Shown here: piece after piece, positions 1-10,616 of the stretch
Layout of the letters: each line of letters opens with the position of its first letter
Numbering within the stretch: position 1 is the stretch's first letter
Source: Ruminococcus sp.
Lineage (GTDB): Bacteria > Bacillota > Clostridia > Oscillospirales > Acutalibacteraceae
DNA length: 64,000 nt
Assembly: GCA_017403985.1 (NCBI GenBank)
Contig: JAFRDE010000018.1
Span: forward strand, 1-64,000
Direction: 5' to 3'
Notes under the pieces: model-generated
Told to the model about the DNA's origin: nothing
Seen by the model: only the letters and a program-made list of their open reading frames with translations
The model's database searches: none
Position numbers and translations under genes: made by a program

Positions 1-1476
1 AGTCTGGGACTTGGTGACTGGGAACATCTCGTCGGGATCGAGGATATCGCCCTCTTCGGGATCGTATTCGTCAGCCAGTGCTAAAACAGAATTGGTATAG
101 AACTGGGTGCCTTTGATGGAACCGATACCGCCGTTATTGTATGCGGTGGTGTCCAGCGTGGTATAAACCGTGAAGGTCTCGCCGACCGCGAACTCTTTGG
201 TCTCAGTCTCGCCGTCCAAGCCGTAGATGGTGACGACTGCTTTAGGAGCCTCTGTCGGAGCATCTGTCGGTGCGACTGTGGGCGCCTGAGTGGGTGCCTG
301 TGTCGGAGCCTGCGTGGGAGCCTGTGTGGGAGCTGTCGTTTCACCCTCGGGCTTATCGAAGGTCGCGTTTACTGTCAGCGTGACGCCGGGAGCAGTATTG
401 CCCCTGCTCACCAGTTTGGATAAGTTGACGTCAGCAGCGCCCAGTGTAGCCAGCGCATTTCTGACCTCACCGGTACCGCCTGCCTTGACGGTATAAGTCG
501 TTACGATCACTAAATCATCATCCGAATCGAATGTGAAAGCGTCGTCGATGTTAGGAGTAGACGCGTTGTAGCGAATCTCGCCGGGCTGATACAATCTGCC
601 CATCGCATTCTCGCCGAACACCGGGAATACCGAGGCGACGTCGGTGAACATATCCTCATCATCCTTCGCGCTTGACAGCGTCAGGATCGAATCGGTATAG
701 GTCTGGGTGCCGTTTGCGGACGCGATCTGTACATCGTTGTGATCCTTTTGGATGTTCAGCGATGTGTAAACGCTAAAGGTATCACCGATATTGAATTCTC
801 TGGTCCCGGACTGACCGTTCAGACCGTAGATGGTAACGGTCGCGGTCTCGGGAGCGTCGGTAGGAGCCAGTGTAGGCGCCTGAGTCGGAGCCTGTGTGGG
901 CGCCTGAGTCGGAGCCTGAGTCGGAGCCTGTGTGGGCGCCTGAGTCGGAGCCTGTGTCGGAGCCTGAGTAGGCGCCTGTGTGGGCGCCTGAGTCGGAGCC
1001 TGAGTCGGAGCCTGTGTGGGCGCCTGTGTGGGCGCCTGTGTCGGAGGCGTTGTGGGAGGCTCGGTCGGATCGACGTAGACCGGCTCGCCGATGCCCTTGC
1101 CCTGTGCCTCATCCTTTTTCGCGATCCATGCCTGAAGCAAACCGACGTCCTTTAAGTCGATCGTTTCGGGAAGGTCTACTTCATAATCCTTGAACACATC
1201 GGCTACCTTAAACTCGATGGTGTTCTCGGAATAATTCTTATAATTGATATAGCCTTCTTTTTTGGCGATGGAGCTCTTCAGGAAATAAACATCCTGCGTA
1301 TTGACCTTGCCGTCACGATTCACGTCGCCCAAAAGCGCCGGTTCGGACGGGGGATTTGTGTAAAGACTTTCATCGTAGTCGCCGGCTGCAGACGCCTGCA
1401 CGATGCCTACGGACATCATGCTGAACATCAGGATCAGTGCAAGGATCAAGCTGACGACCTGCTTACATTTTATCAT
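1..1476 (-). CDS. Dockerin-containing secreted protein, C-terminal part beyond the window
   Basis: The reading frame opens at an ATG at 1476 behind an AGGAGG Shine-Dalgarno and stays open for about 492 codons to the left edge, so the C-terminus is missing. A signal peptide (residues 1-31, ending VQASAA) is followed by a dockerin-like module: a calcium loop DVNRDGKVNTQDV near residue 52 and a second helix GLLQAWIAKK whose loop has diverged. Next come about 14 copies of a 12-bp unit encoding Thr-Gln-Ala-Pro. Two homologous domains of about 130 residues follow, starting TVTIYGLNGQ and VVTIYGLDGE, separated by a shorter TQAP array. Their GD/ETF..VY..L pattern recalls cohesin-like beta-sandwiches, but that is only a resemblance. 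Role inferred: an extracellular protein that docks onto a cohesin scaffold, with the repeats as a flexible linker. The frame is consistent across 240, 840 and 1476. Confidence 0.8.
   Translation of the reverse strand, partial: MIKCKQVVSLILALILMFSMMSVGIVQASAAGDYDESLYTNPPSEPALLGDVNRDGKVNTQDVYFLKSSIAKKEGYINYKNYSENTIEFKVADVFKDYEVDLPETIDLKDVGLLQAWIAKKDEAQGKGIGEPVYVDPTEPPTTPPTQAPTQAPTQAPTQAPTQAPTQAPTQAPTQAPTQAPTQAPTQAPTQAPTQAPTQAPTLAPTDAPETATVTIYGLNGQSGTREFNIGDTFSVYTSLNIQKDHNDVQIASANGTQTYTDSILTLSSAKDDEDMFTDVASVFPVFGENAMGRLYQPGEIRYNASTPNIDDAFTFDSDDDLVIVTTYTVKAGGTGEVRNALATLGAADVNLSKLVSRGNTAPGVTLTVNATFDKPEGETTAPTQAPTQAPTQAPTQAPTVAPTDAPTEAPKAVVTIYGLDGETETKEFAVGETFTVYTTLDTTAYNNGGIGSIKGTQFYTNSVLALADEYDPEEGDILDPDEMFPVTKSQT
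841..1060 (-). repeat. 12-bp tandem array encoding the TQAP linker
   Basis: About 14 tandem copies of a 12-bp unit (ACACAGGCGCCC with ACTCAGGCTCCG variants on the minus strand) encode Thr-Gln-Ala-Pro. A shorter array of four to five units lies at about 250-345. Units alternate between synonymous versions, which suggests slippage growth with continued selection for the protein sequence. Confidence 0.85.
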
Positions 1477-1582
1477 GTTATCTCCTCCTAAATCGCTGCC
1501 TGTACCGCAGAAATCTCATACCAATACAGGCACAGTCAATTTAACTGAGCATACAGTTACGCATACTCTCGCTATTGTATTT

Positions 1583-1611
1583 ATTATATTACAAACGCGT
1601 AATCTTTTCAA
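1583..1611 (-). promoter_or_regulatory. SigA-type promoter of the dockerin gene
   Basis: On the minus strand TTGAAA (1606-1611) and TATAAT (1583-1588) are separated by exactly 17 bp. They lie about 107 bp upstream of the dockerin start codon, giving a leader of about 100 nt. Confidence 0.7.
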
Positions 1612-1721
1612 TAAATCCGTAACCTTTTGTATCGGTCAGAATATAGAAAAATCTTCCTCGTTTTTGGACGTTTTGCACAACGCATTTGACTGATTTTAAT
1701 ATAATTCCCACAAAGAAAAAT

Positions 1722-1742
1722 GAGCCTCCGCGAGGGAGGCTC
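1722..1742 (-). terminator. Rho-independent terminator of rpoBC
   Basis: An 8-bp perfect stem (GAGCCTCC paired with GGAGGCTC, 5-nt loop) lies 17 bp past the rpoC stop and is followed on the minus strand by a T-rich run (ATTTTTCTTT). Confidence 0.85.
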
Positions 1743-1758
1743 AAATCTTGTATGATCA

Positions 1759-4700
1759 TTATTCTTCTGTCGGTGCAGCGGGAGCGGAGGGGATGAAATT
1801 CTCCTCGAGCTCGATGTTGTTGTAACGCGACATACCGGTACCGGCGGGAACCAGCTTACCGATCAGAACGTTCTCCTTCAAGCCGACCAGCGGATCGACC
1901 TTACCCTTGATCGCGGCGTCGGTGAGCACGCGGGTGGTCTCCTGGAAGGATGCAGCGGACAGGAAGCTGTCGGTCGCCAGAGAAGCCTTGGTGATACCCA
2001 GCAGCAGCTGAGTCCATGTCGCTTCCTTCAGACCCTCTTCCCCGTTCGCAATGCGCTCCTTGATCGCCTTGTTGGCGTACAGGACATCGGTACGGTTGTA
2101 CATCTGACCGGGCATGAACTCGGTCGAGCCGGGATCGTCCACTCTGACCTTCTTGAGCATCTGGCGGACGATGACCTCGATGTGCTTATCGTTGATATCA
2201 ACACCCTGGTTGCGGTAGGTGCACTGTACCTCGCTGATCAGGTAATCCTGAACCGCGTTCGCGCCCATAATCTCAAGGATATCGTGCGGATTGACCGCGC
2301 CGTCGGTGATCTTGTCGCCCTTCTTGATGTGCTTGCCTTCCGTGACCGCTACGCGGAAGCCGAAGGGGATCAGATAGCTCTTTTCCTCGCCTGTCTCGAT
2401 GTTGTAGACAACGGCGTGGCGGGTATTCTTGATCTCTTCAAAGCGGACTTCGCCGTCGATCTCGGAGATAATGGCAAGGCTCTTGGGCTTACGGGTCTCG
2501 AACAGTTCTTCAACACGCGGAAGACCCTGTGTGATATCCTCCGCGGAAGCGATACCGCCCGTATGGAAGGTACGCATCGTCAGCTGTGTACCGGGCTCGC
2601 CGATGGACTGGGCGGCGATGATGCCGACCGCCTCACCGACGGTAACGGGCTGACCGTTCGCGAGGTTCGCGCCGTAGCACTTCTTGCAGACGCCGTACTT
2701 GCTGCGGCAGGCAAGGATCGAGCGGATCTCGATGCTTTCCACACCGGAATCGCAGATGATATCGGCTTCCTTCTTGCCGATGAGCTGATCCTTGGAAACC
2801 AGAACGTTGCCGTTCTCGTCGCAGAAATCACGGACGAGATATCTGCCGATCAGACGCTCGTGCATCTCTTCGATGACCGAGTTGCCGGACTTGATGTCAA
2901 AGACCTCAAGACCTTCGTTCGCGTGGCAGTCTTCATCGCGGATGATGACCTCCTGCGATACGTCGACCAGACGACGGGTCAGGTAACCGGAGTCGGCGGT
3001 ACGAAGCGCGGTATCGGCAAGACCTTTACGCGCGCCGCGGGAAGAAATGAAGTACTCGGAAATGTTCAGACCTTCACGGTAATTCGCTCTGATCGGGATT
3101 TCGATGGTCTTACCGGAGGTGTTGGCGATCAGTCCGCGCATACCGGCGAGCTGCTTGATCTGACCCATGGAACCACGGGCGCCGGAATCAGCCATCATGT
3201 TGATCGGATTATACTTATCCTCTCTCATCTGGAGCTCGATGGTGTGCTCGATCTGCTTGGAAGCCTTATCCCAGATATCGATGACCTTCTCGTATCTCTC
3301 CTGATCGGAGCGCAGACCCATATCATACTCTTCGCGGATGACCGCTACGTCGGCCTCCGCCTGAGCGATGATGTCTTTCTTTGCGGGCGGGATCTTCGCG
3401 TCGCAGACAGCGACGGTGATCGCGCCGATGGTGGAATATTTGTAACCCTGCGCCTTGATCTCGTCAAGAACGACAGCGGTGATTTCGGTGCCGTGCACAC
3501 GGATGCAGGCGTCGATGATCTGACCGAGCTTCTTTTTGCCGACGAGGAAGTCGATCTCGAATTTGAAGATGTTTTCCTCAATGCTTCTGTCGACAAAGCC
3601 GAGATCCTGCGGGATCGCACGGTTAAAGATGATCTTGCCGACGGTGGTATCGATGATATCGCTCTTGAGTTCGCCGTCGACCTCCATCTCGCGTCTGACC
3701 TTGATCTTGCTGTGCAGGGTCAGAACGCCGGTCTGGTAAGCCATCAGCGCCTCGTTGACGTCCTTGAACACCTTGCCCTCGCCGGGCTCGCCGTCCTTAT
3801 CGAGCGTCAGATAATAGGAACCGAGGATCATATCCTGCGTCGGAACGACGACAGGCTTACCATCGGAGGGCTTCAGCAGGTTGCCGGCAGCCAGCATCAG
3901 GAAGCGCGCCTCAGCCTGCGCCTCGGCGGACAGCGGTACGTGGACAGCCATCTGGTCGCCGTCGAAGTCGGCGTTGTACGCGGTACATACCAGCGGATGG
4001 AGCTTTAAGGCTCTGCCTTCAACGAGAACCGGCTCAAACGCCTGGATACCCAGTCTGTGCAGGGTAGGCGCACGGTTGAGCAGTACGGGATGACCCTTGA
4101 TGACGACCTCGAGAGCGTCCCATACCTCGGGCTTCGCTCTCTCGACCGCCTTGCGGGCGGCTTTGATGTTCTGGGAGACCTTGGTCTCGACCAAACGCTT
4201 CATGACGAAGGGCTTGAACAGCTCCAGCGCCATCTCCTTGGGCAGACCGCACTGATACATCTTCAGCTCGGGGCCTACGACGATAACGGAACGGCCGGAA
4301 TAGTCGACACGCTTACCGAGAAGGTTCTGACGGAAACGGCCCTGCTTACCCTTGAGCATATCGGACAGGGATTTGAGCGAACGGTTGGAGGGACCGGTGA
4401 CGGGTCTGCCTCTTCTGCCGTTGTCGATCAGGGCGTCTACCGCTTCCTGCAGCATACGCTTCTCGTTGCGGATGATGATATCGGGCGCCTCTAACTCAAG
4501 GAGTCGGGCGAGACGGTTGTTGCGGTTGATGACGCGGCGATACAGATCGTTCAGGTCGGAGGTCGCAAAACGACCGCCGTCGAGCTGTACCATCGGGCGG
4601 ATATCCGGAGGGATGACCGGGAGCACTTCCATGATCATCCACTCGGGACGGTTGCCGGAAAGGCGGAACGCCTCTACGACTTCCAGTCTCTTAGAAAGAC

Positions 4701-5316
4701 GGGCGCGCTTCTGGGAGGTGGAGCAGCCTTCAAGCTCCGCCTTGATATCGGAAGAGAGCTCCTCGAGGTCGATCTCGGCGAGCAGGTCGCGGATCGCCTC
4801 GGCGCCCATACCGGCGCTGAAATCATCCTCGTACTTTTCGCGCATATCGCGGTACTCCTGCTCGGTCAGGAGCTGGAGCTTGGAGAGTTCGCGCGCGTCG
4901 CCGGGATCGGTGACGATGTAAGAGGAGAAGTAGAGAACCTTTTCGAGCGTTCTCGGAGAAATATCCAGCATCAGGGAGATGCGGGACGGGATACCCTTGA
5001 AGTACCAGATGTGCGATACGGGAGCGGCGAGCTCGATATGGCCCATACGCTCGCGTCTTACCTTGGCGCGGGTGACCTCAACGCCGCAGCGGTCGCAGAT
5101 CTTGCCCTTGAAGCGGATGCGCTTGTACTTGCCGCAGTGGCATTCCCAGTCCTTGGTCGGTCCGAAAATGCGCTCGCAGAACAAGCCGTCGCGCTCGGGC
5201 TTTAAGGTACGATAGTTGATCGTCTCCGGCTTTTTGACCTCGCCGTAAGACCATTCTCTTATTTGATCGGGAGAAGCAAGACCGATTTTGATTGAATCAA
5301 ATACATTATTATCCAT
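1759..5316 (-). CDS. rpoC: DNA-directed RNA polymerase subunit beta'
   Basis: Beta' subunit of RNA polymerase, 1185 residues, normal for a clostridial enzyme. The N-terminal zinc ribbon has cysteines 59, 61, 74 and 77 (CHCG and CDRC). The catalytic magnesium motif NADFDGDQM is at residues 448-456, with the three aspartates at 450, 452 and 454. Bridge-helix and trigger-loop sequence ([16 protein letters not shown], followed by the LTMRTFH motif) lies in the C-terminal half, with a second cysteine cluster ([11 protein letters not shown]) just before it. The start is ATG at 5316 behind AGGAGGGG. It follows rpoB by 16 bp in one transcription unit and ends at a hairpin terminator. It is followed by a dockerin gene and not by rpsL/rpsG, the common Firmicutes order. 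Confidence 0.98.
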   Translation of the reverse strand: MDNNVFDSIKIGLASPDQIREWSYGEVKKPETINYRTLKPERDGLFCERIFGPTKDWECHCGKYKRIRFKGKICDRCGVEVTRAKVRRERMGHIELAAPVSHIWYFKGIPSRISLMLDISPRTLEKVLYFSSYIVTDPGDARELSKLQLLTEQEYRDMREKYEDDFSAGMGAEAIRDLLAEIDLEELSSDIKAELEGCSTSQKRARLSKRLEVVEAFRLSGNRPEWMIMEVLPVIPPDIRPMVQLDGGRFATSDLNDLYRRVINRNNRLARLLELEAPDIIIRNEKRMLQEAVDALIDNGRRGRPVTGPSNRSLKSLSDMLKGKQGRFRQNLLGKRVDYSGRSVIVVGPELKMYQCGLPKEMALELFKPFVMKRLVETKVSQNIKAARKAVERAKPEVWDALEVVIKGHPVLLNRAPTLHRLGIQAFEPVLVEGRALKLHPLVCTAYNADFDGDQMAVHVPLSAEAQAEARFLMLAAGNLLKPSDGKPVVVPTQDMILGSYYLTLDKDGEPGEGKVFKDVNEALMAYQTGVLTLHSKIKVRREMEVDGELKSDIIDTTVGKIIFNRAIPQDLGFVDRSIEENIFKFEIDFLVGKKKLGQIIDACIRVHGTEITAVVLDEIKAQGYKYSTIGAITVAVCDAKIPPAKKDIIAQAEADVAVIREEYDMGLRSDQERYEKVIDIWDKASKQIEHTIELQMREDKYNPINMMADSGARGSMGQIKQLAGMRGLIANTSGKTIEIPIRANYREGLNISEYFISSRGARKGLADTALRTADSGYLTRRLVDVSQEVIIRDEDCHANEGLEVFDIKSGNSVIEEMHERLIGRYLVRDFCDENGNVLVSKDQLIGKKEADIICDSGVESIEIRSILACRSKYGVCKKCYGANLANGQPVTVGEAVGIIAAQSIGEPGTQLTMRTFHTGGIASAEDITQGLPRVEELFETRKPKSLAIISEIDGEVRFEEIKNTRHAVVYNIETGEEKSYLIPFGFRVAVTEGKHIKKGDKITDGAVNPHDILEIMGANAVQDYLISEVQCTYRNQGVDINDKHIEVIVRQMLKKVRVDDPGSTEFMPGQMYNRTDVLYANKAIKERIANGEEGLKEATWTQLLLGITKASLATDSFLSAASFQETTRVLTDAAIKGKVDPLVGLKENVLIGKLVPAGTGMSRYNNIELEENFIPSAPAAPTEE

Positions 5317-5332
5317 GTTAGCCCCTCCTTAC

Positions 5333-8300
5333 TTATTCTTCATCCGAGCCGAAATCATCATAATCGAGCATGTCGTCCGCATCCTCGTAGATCGATGATT
5401 CGTCAAACATATTGCCTTCATCGTCCTGATCCTCGTCAAGCAGGAAGCCGTCCATAGAGGTCATGACCTGATCCTCTTCGAGCGTCTCGTCATCGGAAGC
5501 GACAGGCATATCGTCGTCTTCGTCGAAGTGCTGCTTGAGGTCGATCTCCTCGCCGTCGCTGTTGAGCACGCGGACGTCGAGCGACAGGGACTGCAGCTCC
5601 TTGATCAGGACCTTGAAGGACTCGGGGATACCCGGAGTCGGGATGTTCTGACCCTTGACGATGGACTCGTACGCCTTGACACGGCCGACGACGTCGTCGG
5701 ACTTCACGGTCAGGATCTCCTGCAGGGTGTATGCCGCGCCGTAAGCCTCGAGCGCCCAGACTTCCATCTCACCGAAGCGCTGGCCGCCGAACTGGGCTTT
5801 ACCGCCCAAGGGCTGCTGGGTAACCAAGCTGTAAGGACCGGTGGAACGCGCGTGGATCTTATCGTCGACAAGATGATGCAGCTTTAAGTAGTACATGTAG
5901 CCGACGGTGACGGGATTGTCGAAGAACTCGCCGGTTCTGCCGTCGCGAAGCTTTGTCTTACACTCCATGGAAATGCCGTTCTGACGGAAGCACTCGCCGA
6001 AGTCGATGCCGGTCTCGTCGCGCATATCCTTATAGTCGTCTTTATCTCTGATGCGCTCGAAGAGCTCGAAGATATCCTGCTCGTGAGCGCCGTCGAATAC
6101 GGGAGTCATGATCTTCCAGCCAAGCGCCTTGCACGCGTAGCCGAGGTGAACCTCGAGCACCTGACCGATGTTCATACGGGAAGGTACGCCGAGGGGGTTG
6201 AGGACGATATCCAGCGGGGTACCGTCGGGCAGGAAGGGCATATCCTCAACGGGCAGGATGCGGGATACAACGCCCTTGTTGCCGTGGCGGCCCGCCATCT
6301 TATCGCCGACGGAGATCTTGCGCTTCTGCGCCAGATAGCAGCGGACGACCTTGTTGACGCCGGGCTGCAGCTCGTCGCGGCTGTCCTCGCGGGTGAATAC
6401 CTTGACGTCGACAACGATGCCGCTCTCGCCGTGAGGTACGCGCAGGGAGGTATCTCTGACCTCGCGCGCCTTCTCGCCGAAGATCGCGCGCAGCAGGCGC
6501 TCCTCGGCGGTCAGCTCGGTCTCGCCCTTCGGGGTGACCTTACCGACAAGGATGTCGCCGGCGTGGACCTCGGCGCCGACATGGATGATACCGTGCTCGT
6601 CAAGATCCTTGAGCATATCCTCGCCGACATTCGGGATGTCGCGGGTGATCTCTTCGGGTCCTAACTTGGTGTCGCGGGCGTCGATCTCATATTCTTCTAT
6701 ATGGATGGAGGTATAGACGTCCTCACGGACGATCTTTTCGCTGATCAGTACAGCGTCCTCGTAGTTGTAGCCTTCCCAGGTCATGAAGCCGATCAGGGCG
6801 TTCTTACCCAGCGAGATCTCGCCGTCCTTGGTCGCGGGACCGTCGGCAAGGACCTCGCCCTTGACAACGCGCTGTCCGCGCTCGACGATCGGGATCTGGT
6901 TGATACAGGTGCCCTGGTTGGAGCGGAGGAACTTGATGACCTCGTGCTCCTTGACCTTGCCGTTGTCATACTGAACGGTGATGTGGTTCGCGTCGACGCT
7001 CATAACGGTACCGTCGTCGTCAGCCAGTACGCAGACGCCGGAGTCGGTGCCCGCCTTGTACTCCATACCGGTACCGACGATCGGAGATTCGGTGACCATC
7101 AGCGGAACAGCCTGGCGCTGCATGTTTGCGCCCATCAGCGCGCGGTTCGCGTCGTCGTTTTCGAGGAAGGGGATCATCGCTGTCGCGACGGAGAATACCA
7201 TGCGCGGCGATACGTCCATGTAGTCGAAGCGCTTGGCTCTGTGCTCGACGAATTCGCCCTGATAACGACCCATGACGCGCGGGTTCTTGAAGCGGCCGTC
7301 CTCGTCGAGCGGCTCGTTCGCCTGCGCTACCATGAACTCGTCCTCTACGTCGGCGGTCATGTAAACAACGTCTTTGGTAACGATACCGGTCTCCTTGTCG
7401 ACCTTGCGGAAGGGAGTCTCGACAAAGCCGTACTCGTTGATCTTCGCGAAGGTAGCGAGATAGGAGATCAGACCGATGTTCGGGCCTTCAGGCGTCTCGA
7501 TAGGACACATGCGGCCGTAGTGGGTATAGTGTACGTCACGTACCTCGAAACCCGCTCTGTCTCGGCTCAGACCGCCGGGACCGAGCGCTGACAGACGTCT
7601 TTTATGCGTCAGCTCGGCGAGGGGGTTGTTCTGGTCCATAAACTGGGACAGCGGAGAGGAACCGAAGAATTCCTTGATCGCCGCGGTCACGGGACGGATA
7701 TTGATGAGGGTGGAAGGAGTCAGCGCCTCGGGATCCTGCGCCTGCAGGGTCATGCGCTCGCGGATAACGCGCTCCAGACGGGAGAAACCGATGCGGAACT
7801 GGTTCTGCAGCAGTTCGCCGACGCAGCGGATACGACGGTTGCCCAGGTGGTCGATATCGTCGGTGTTGCCGATATGCTCGGCAAGGCAGTTCATATAGTT
7901 GACGGAAGCGAAGATGTCGTCGACCGTGATATGGTTGGGTACCAGCTCGGCGGCGCGCAGCTCGATCTCTCTCCTGCGGTCTTCTTCGCTCTCGAAATTA
8001 TCGAGAATATCAACCAGAACGTCGTAGCAGACGCGCTCCTTGATGCCTAAGGAGAGGCAGTCAAAATCGACATAAGCATAGATATCGACCATACCGTTGG
8101 ACAGGACCTTTACCTCGTGACCGTCCTCAGCGGCAATGTAGACGAATTTTACGCCGGAGTTGTCGATGATCGCCGCCTGCTCGCGGGTAACGGTATCGCC
8201 GCGCTGTCCGAGTACCTCGCCGGTGCGGGGGTTGACAACGGACTGCGTCAGCACCTTACCGGTGATTCTGCCGGCAAGATTCAGCTTCTTATTATATTTA

Positions 8301-9130
8301 TATCTGCCGACGCGCGACAGATCGTAACGTCTCGGGTCAAAGAAAAGATTGTTGATGTGCGTCTGAGCGCTCTCGATCGTGGGAGGCTCAGAGGGGCGCA
8401 GCTTGCGGTAAACTTCGATCAGACCGTCCTCAACGCTCTTGCAGCTGTCCTTTTCAAAGGTAGCCTTGATGCGCTTGTCGTCGCCGAACATCTCGACGAT
8501 CTCACCGTCAGTACCGAGACCTAAGGCGCGCAGGAAAACGGTGATCGGCAGCTTGCGGTTTTTATCGATGCGGACATAGAACACGTCGTTGACGTCATTC
8601 TCATACTCCAGCCATGCGCCGCGGTTCGGGATAACGGTGGAGGAGAACAGCTCCTTACCGGTCTTGTCGTGCGCCATCTTGTAGTAGACGCCCGGGGAAC
8701 GAACGAGCTGGGAAACGATAACGCGCTCGGCGCCGTTGATAACAAAGGTGCCGGATTCGGTCATCAGGGGGAATTCACCCATAAATACATTGTTTTCCTT
8801 GATCTCGCCGGTTTCCTTATTCAGCAGGCGCGCGGTTACGCGCAGCGCAGCGGAATAGGTAGCGTCCCTTTCCTTACATTCGATGACAGAATAGTTCGGA
8901 TGGTCTACGTCGAGGGTGTAATCGATAAAATCGAGTACGAGGTTGTTCTGGTAATCGTTGATGCCGGAAACATCCTTGAACACCTCTTTGAGACCTTCGT
9001 CGAGGAACCACTGGTAGGATTTCTTCTGGATCTCGATAAGATTCGGCATGCCGATGACGTCTTCGATCTTGCCGAAGCTCTTACGCTCCGCTCTGCCTAA
9101 CTTAACGTCTTTGACTTTAACCAAAAGCAC
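5333..9130 (-). CDS. rpoB: DNA-directed RNA polymerase subunit beta
   Basis: Beta subunit of RNA polymerase, about 1265 residues. Family landmarks include the rifampicin-pocket region ([10 protein letters not shown]...[13 protein letters not shown]), [14 protein letters not shown], and the C-terminal [23 protein letters not shown] clamp segment. The tail after about residue 1195 is strongly acidic (runs of Asp/Glu). The open frame continues upstream to 9238, but those codons cover the leader and a repeat. I place the start at GTG 9130, whose AAGGAG lies 4 nt upstream; TTG at 9124 with a 10-nt spacer is the alternative. No rplJ-rplL precedes it; instead birA diverges upstream, so rpoBC seems to be transcribed from its own promoter. 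Confidence 0.97.
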   Translation of the reverse strand: MLLVKVKDVKLGRAERKSFGKIEDVIGMPNLIEIQKKSYQWFLDEGLKEVFKDVSGINDYQNNLVLDFIDYTLDVDHPNYSVIECKERDATYSAALRVTARLLNKETGEIKENNVFMGEFPLMTESGTFVINGAERVIVSQLVRSPGVYYKMAHDKTGKELFSSTVIPNRGAWLEYENDVNDVFYVRIDKNRKLPITVFLRALGLGTDGEIVEMFGDDKRIKATFEKDSCKSVEDGLIEVYRKLRPSEPPTIESAQTHINNLFFDPRRYDLSRVGRYKYNKKLNLAGRITGKVLTQSVVNPRTGEVLGQRGDTVTREQAAIIDNSGVKFVYIAAEDGHEVKVLSNGMVDIYAYVDFDCLSLGIKERVCYDVLVDILDNFESEEDRRREIELRAAELVPNHITVDDIFASVNYMNCLAEHIGNTDDIDHLGNRRIRCVGELLQNQFRIGFSRLERVIRERMTLQAQDPEALTPSTLINIRPVTAAIKEFFGSSPLSQFMDQNNPLAELTHKRRLSALGPGGLSRDRAGFEVRDVHYTHYGRMCPIETPEGPNIGLISYLATFAKINEYGFVETPFRKVDKETGIVTKDVVYMTADVEDEFMVAQANEPLDEDGRFKNPRVMGRYQGEFVEHRAKRFDYMDVSPRMVFSVATAMIPFLENDDANRALMGANMQRQAVPLMVTESPIVGTGMEYKAGTDSGVCVLADDDGTVMSVDANHITVQYDNGKVKEHEVIKFLRSNQGTCINQIPIVERGQRVVKGEVLADGPATKDGEISLGKNALIGFMTWEGYNYEDAVLISEKIVREDVYTSIHIEEYEIDARDTKLGPEEITRDIPNVGEDMLKDLDEHGIIHVGAEVHAGDILVGKVTPKGETELTAEERLLRAIFGEKAREVRDTSLRVPHGESGIVVDVKVFTREDSRDELQPGVNKVVRCYLAQKRKISVGDKMAGRHGNKGVVSRILPVEDMPFLPDGTPLDIVLNPLGVPSRMNIGQVLEVHLGYACKALGWKIMTPVFDGAHEQDIFELFERIRDKDDYKDMRDETGIDFGECFRQNGISMECKTKLRDGRTGEFFDNPVTVGYMYYLKLHHLVDDKIHARSTGPYSLVTQQPLGGKAQFGGQRFGEMEVWALEAYGAAYTLQEILTVKSDDVVGRVKAYESIVKGQNIPTPGIPESFKVLIKELQSLSLDVRVLNSDGEEIDLKQHFDEDDDMPVASDDETLEEDQVMTSMDGFLLDEDQDDEGNMFDESSIYEDADDMLDYDDFGSDEE

Positions 9131-9221
9131 ATCACTCCTTCTTTTTGATAGATCAACGGGATTTGAAACGAATCTCAGCAACAGACAGGCTTTCGAATAA
9201 TATACTGCCGTACGGAGCTCT

Positions 9222-9262
9222 GATGGCGGGAGGAGCAAGCCCCTCCCCTACGGGTTATCCGA
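9222..9262. repeat. GGGAGGAGCAAG palindrome, copy 1
   Basis: The palindrome GGGAGgagcaagcCCCTCCC sits in the rpoB leader. A second copy in inverted orientation occurs at about 11303-11331 just upstream of nifS. Both are flanked by CCTA/GTAG-type ends typical of small dispersed intergenic repeats. Confidence 0.6.
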
Positions 9263-9312
9263 AGACCGACATCTCCGAAAGTCAAGTTACAAGATTGTTT
9301 TCAATTTGCCTC

Positions 9313-9341
9313 TTGACAAACGGCTTCGACTTTGCTATTAT
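9313..9341 (+). promoter_or_regulatory. Strong plus-strand promoter between rpoB and birA
   Basis: TTGACA (9313-9318) and TATTAT (9336-9341) are spaced by 17 bp. The promoter points to birA, whose start is about 285 bp away, and would transcribe antisense to the rpoBC leader. It is either a long-leader birA promoter or the source of a small or antisense RNA. Confidence 0.6.
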
Positions 9342-9404
9342 ACTTTGTCGAAAAATCCGTCTGAGGGTAGAGGCGTAAATGTTCCCATAATGATACATTT
9401 TAGT

Positions 9405-9433
9405 ATTCTATACGAATCCGTCAAGAAAGTCAA
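9405..9433 (-). promoter_or_regulatory. Promoter of rpoBC
   Basis: Minus-strand TTGACT (9428-9433), 17-bp spacer, TAGAAT (9405-9410). It would give a leader of about 270 nt before the rpoB start. No ribosomal protein gene lies between it and rpoB. Confidence 0.65.
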
Positions 9434-9627
9434 GAGTTTTTTCAAAAATAATTGGTTTTAATTCTAATTCGCAATTATGATAAAAATGCTTTTGTTCTCG
9501 AAAGCGCAAGGAACACCCGACGGCGTTTAATGTTTTGTGGGATGGTTTTTTATCCCCTTTTATCTATTGTGTACAATTCCCTGTTTGATCTGTCGATTTT
9601 TTAAGAAACAGTCAACGAAAGAGGCAT

Positions 9628-10461
9628 ATGGTGAAACTGAATCAGAATATTATCGAAAACATAATTAAAAAATCCGTCACCGTACATCTGTATGACAGTA
9701 TCGACTCTACCAATAATGAGGCAAAGCGCCGTGCAGATATCGATCACGGCATACATCTCTACGCATCAAGCCGACAGACAGCCGGCAGAGGCAGGCGCGG
9801 CAATCGCTTTTATTCGCCCGAAAACACCGGACTGTATATGACGCTGTCCCTCCCCCTCGCCGACGGCGCGGCAAATGTTCAAAAGATCACCTGCGCCGCG
9901 GCGGTCGCGGTATGCGAGGCGATCGAAGCGCTCAGCGTCGTCCGCCCGCAGATCAAATGGGTGAACGATATCTTTGTCGGCGGCAAAAAGGCGGGCGGCA
10001 TCCTGACCGAGCTGATAACGGACAGCGATAACCGTCCGACCGCCGTGATCATCGGGATCGGACTGAATCTGAATACCGAATTTTTCCCCGCAGAGATCGC
10101 CGATAAAGCGGGAAACATCGGGGATATCGATATTAATATGCTGTGCGCGGCTATCGTCAACAATATGCTTAAGCTGTTTGAAGATTTAGCAGACACTCGG
10201 CTGCGCCTCGAGCAATCTTGCAATCCCTCAGTCGACATTCGTCGACAGTTCCCTTTACCAAAGGGAGCCTCAAATAATAATTCTGTAATAGAAAAATACA
10301 AGCGACTGAATCTATGTATCGGTCATAACGTCCGCTTTACAAAAGGCGGCACGGAGCATACGGCAAAAGCCGTCGGCATCGCTGACGACGGCGGACTTAT
10401 CGTGGAGGAAAACGGCGGGATCACCGTACTGAACTCCGGAGAAATCAGCGTAGTGCTGTAA
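9628..10461 (+). CDS. birA: Biotin-[acetyl-CoA-carboxylase] ligase without DNA-binding domain
   Basis: Attaches biotin to carrier proteins through biotinyl-AMP. It has the ligase landmarks GRGRRGNRF (residues 53-61), KWVNDI near 111, the biotin-binding AGGILTE segment, and a C-terminal SH3-like part. There is no N-terminal helix-turn-helix, so it is a group I ligase that cannot act as a repressor. Start ATG at 9628 behind GAAAGAGG. Residues about 199-215 (PSVDIRRQFPLPKGA and flanks) are encoded by a copy of a palindromic intergenic repeat found again at 11125-11171, so this is an in-frame repeat insertion between the catalytic domain and the C-terminal domain. A likely substrate is the biotin carrier of the sodium-pump decarboxylase whose beta and gamma subunits lie at 45-46.6 kb. 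Confidence 0.92.
   Translation: MVKLNQNIIENIIKKSVTVHLYDSIDSTNNEAKRRADIDHGIHLYASSRQTAGRGRRGNRFYSPENTGLYMTLSLPLADGAANVQKITCAAAVAVCEAIEALSVVRPQIKWVNDIFVGGKKAGGILTELITDSDNRPTAVIIGIGLNLNTEFFPAEIADKAGNIGDIDINMLCAAIVNNMLKLFEDLADTRLRLEQSCNPSVDIRRQFPLPKGASNNNSVIEKYKRLNLCIGHNVRFTKGGTEHTAKAVGIADDGGLIVEENGGITVLNSGEISVVL
10224..10272 (+). repeat. Palindromic repeat inserted in frame within birA
   Basis: The segment starting CCCTCAGTCGACATTCGTCG and ending AAAGGGAGCCTCA matches the intergenic copy at 11125-11171 almost base for base. It contains two hairpins (GTCGAC..GTCGAC and TCCCTTT..AAAGGGA). It is translated inside birA without a stop. Confidence 0.8.
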
Positions 10462-10478
10462 ATAATCGGAAGCGTTTA

Positions 10479-10581
10479 CGTAGGGGGACGGCGGTTCCCG
10501 ACGTCCCGAGGATGACGGGCGTTAATGCTATCGAAAACGTTGGATAGGCGTGAAGGTACGTCGCAAGCGCCGTACCCTACA
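10479..10581. repeat. GTAGGG...CCCTAC inverted-end element between birA and spoVAC
   Basis: The ends GTAGGGGGACGGCG and CGCCGTACCCTAC form imperfect inverted repeats around about 75 bp. Related ends occur at 18628-18723, 32268-32379 and, partially, 44862-44917. It fills most of the space between the convergent birA and spoVAC genes. Confidence 0.55.
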
Positions 10582-10616
10582 ACTCATAGGCCGATGCGTC
10601 ATTTTATCTGACGCCC

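Noticed and set aside
841..1060. 12-bp repeats as a possible CRISPR or satellite
   Set aside because: The repeat is in frame in a secreted protein and encodes a Thr-Gln-Ala-Pro linker.
2182..4008. 608-codon plus-strand open frame opposite rpoC
   Set aside because: It lies antisense to a highly conserved gene, matches no family and results from codon bias. The same applies to the long frames opposite rpoB, HtrA (41976-43889) and serC.
9346..9352. TGTCGAA, a Spo0A-box-like heptamer near the plus-strand promoter
   Set aside because: A seven-base match is expected by chance and the same string occurs in the repeat at about 32328; birA and rpoB are not known Spo0A targets.
9357..9420. GGGTAGAGGCGTAAATG resembling the start of a lysine riboswitch on the plus strand
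   Set aside because: Only the first conserved block and a possible AGTA are present; the downstream conserved parts (including GCCGAAG) are missing and birA is not a lysine gene. At most a decayed remnant.
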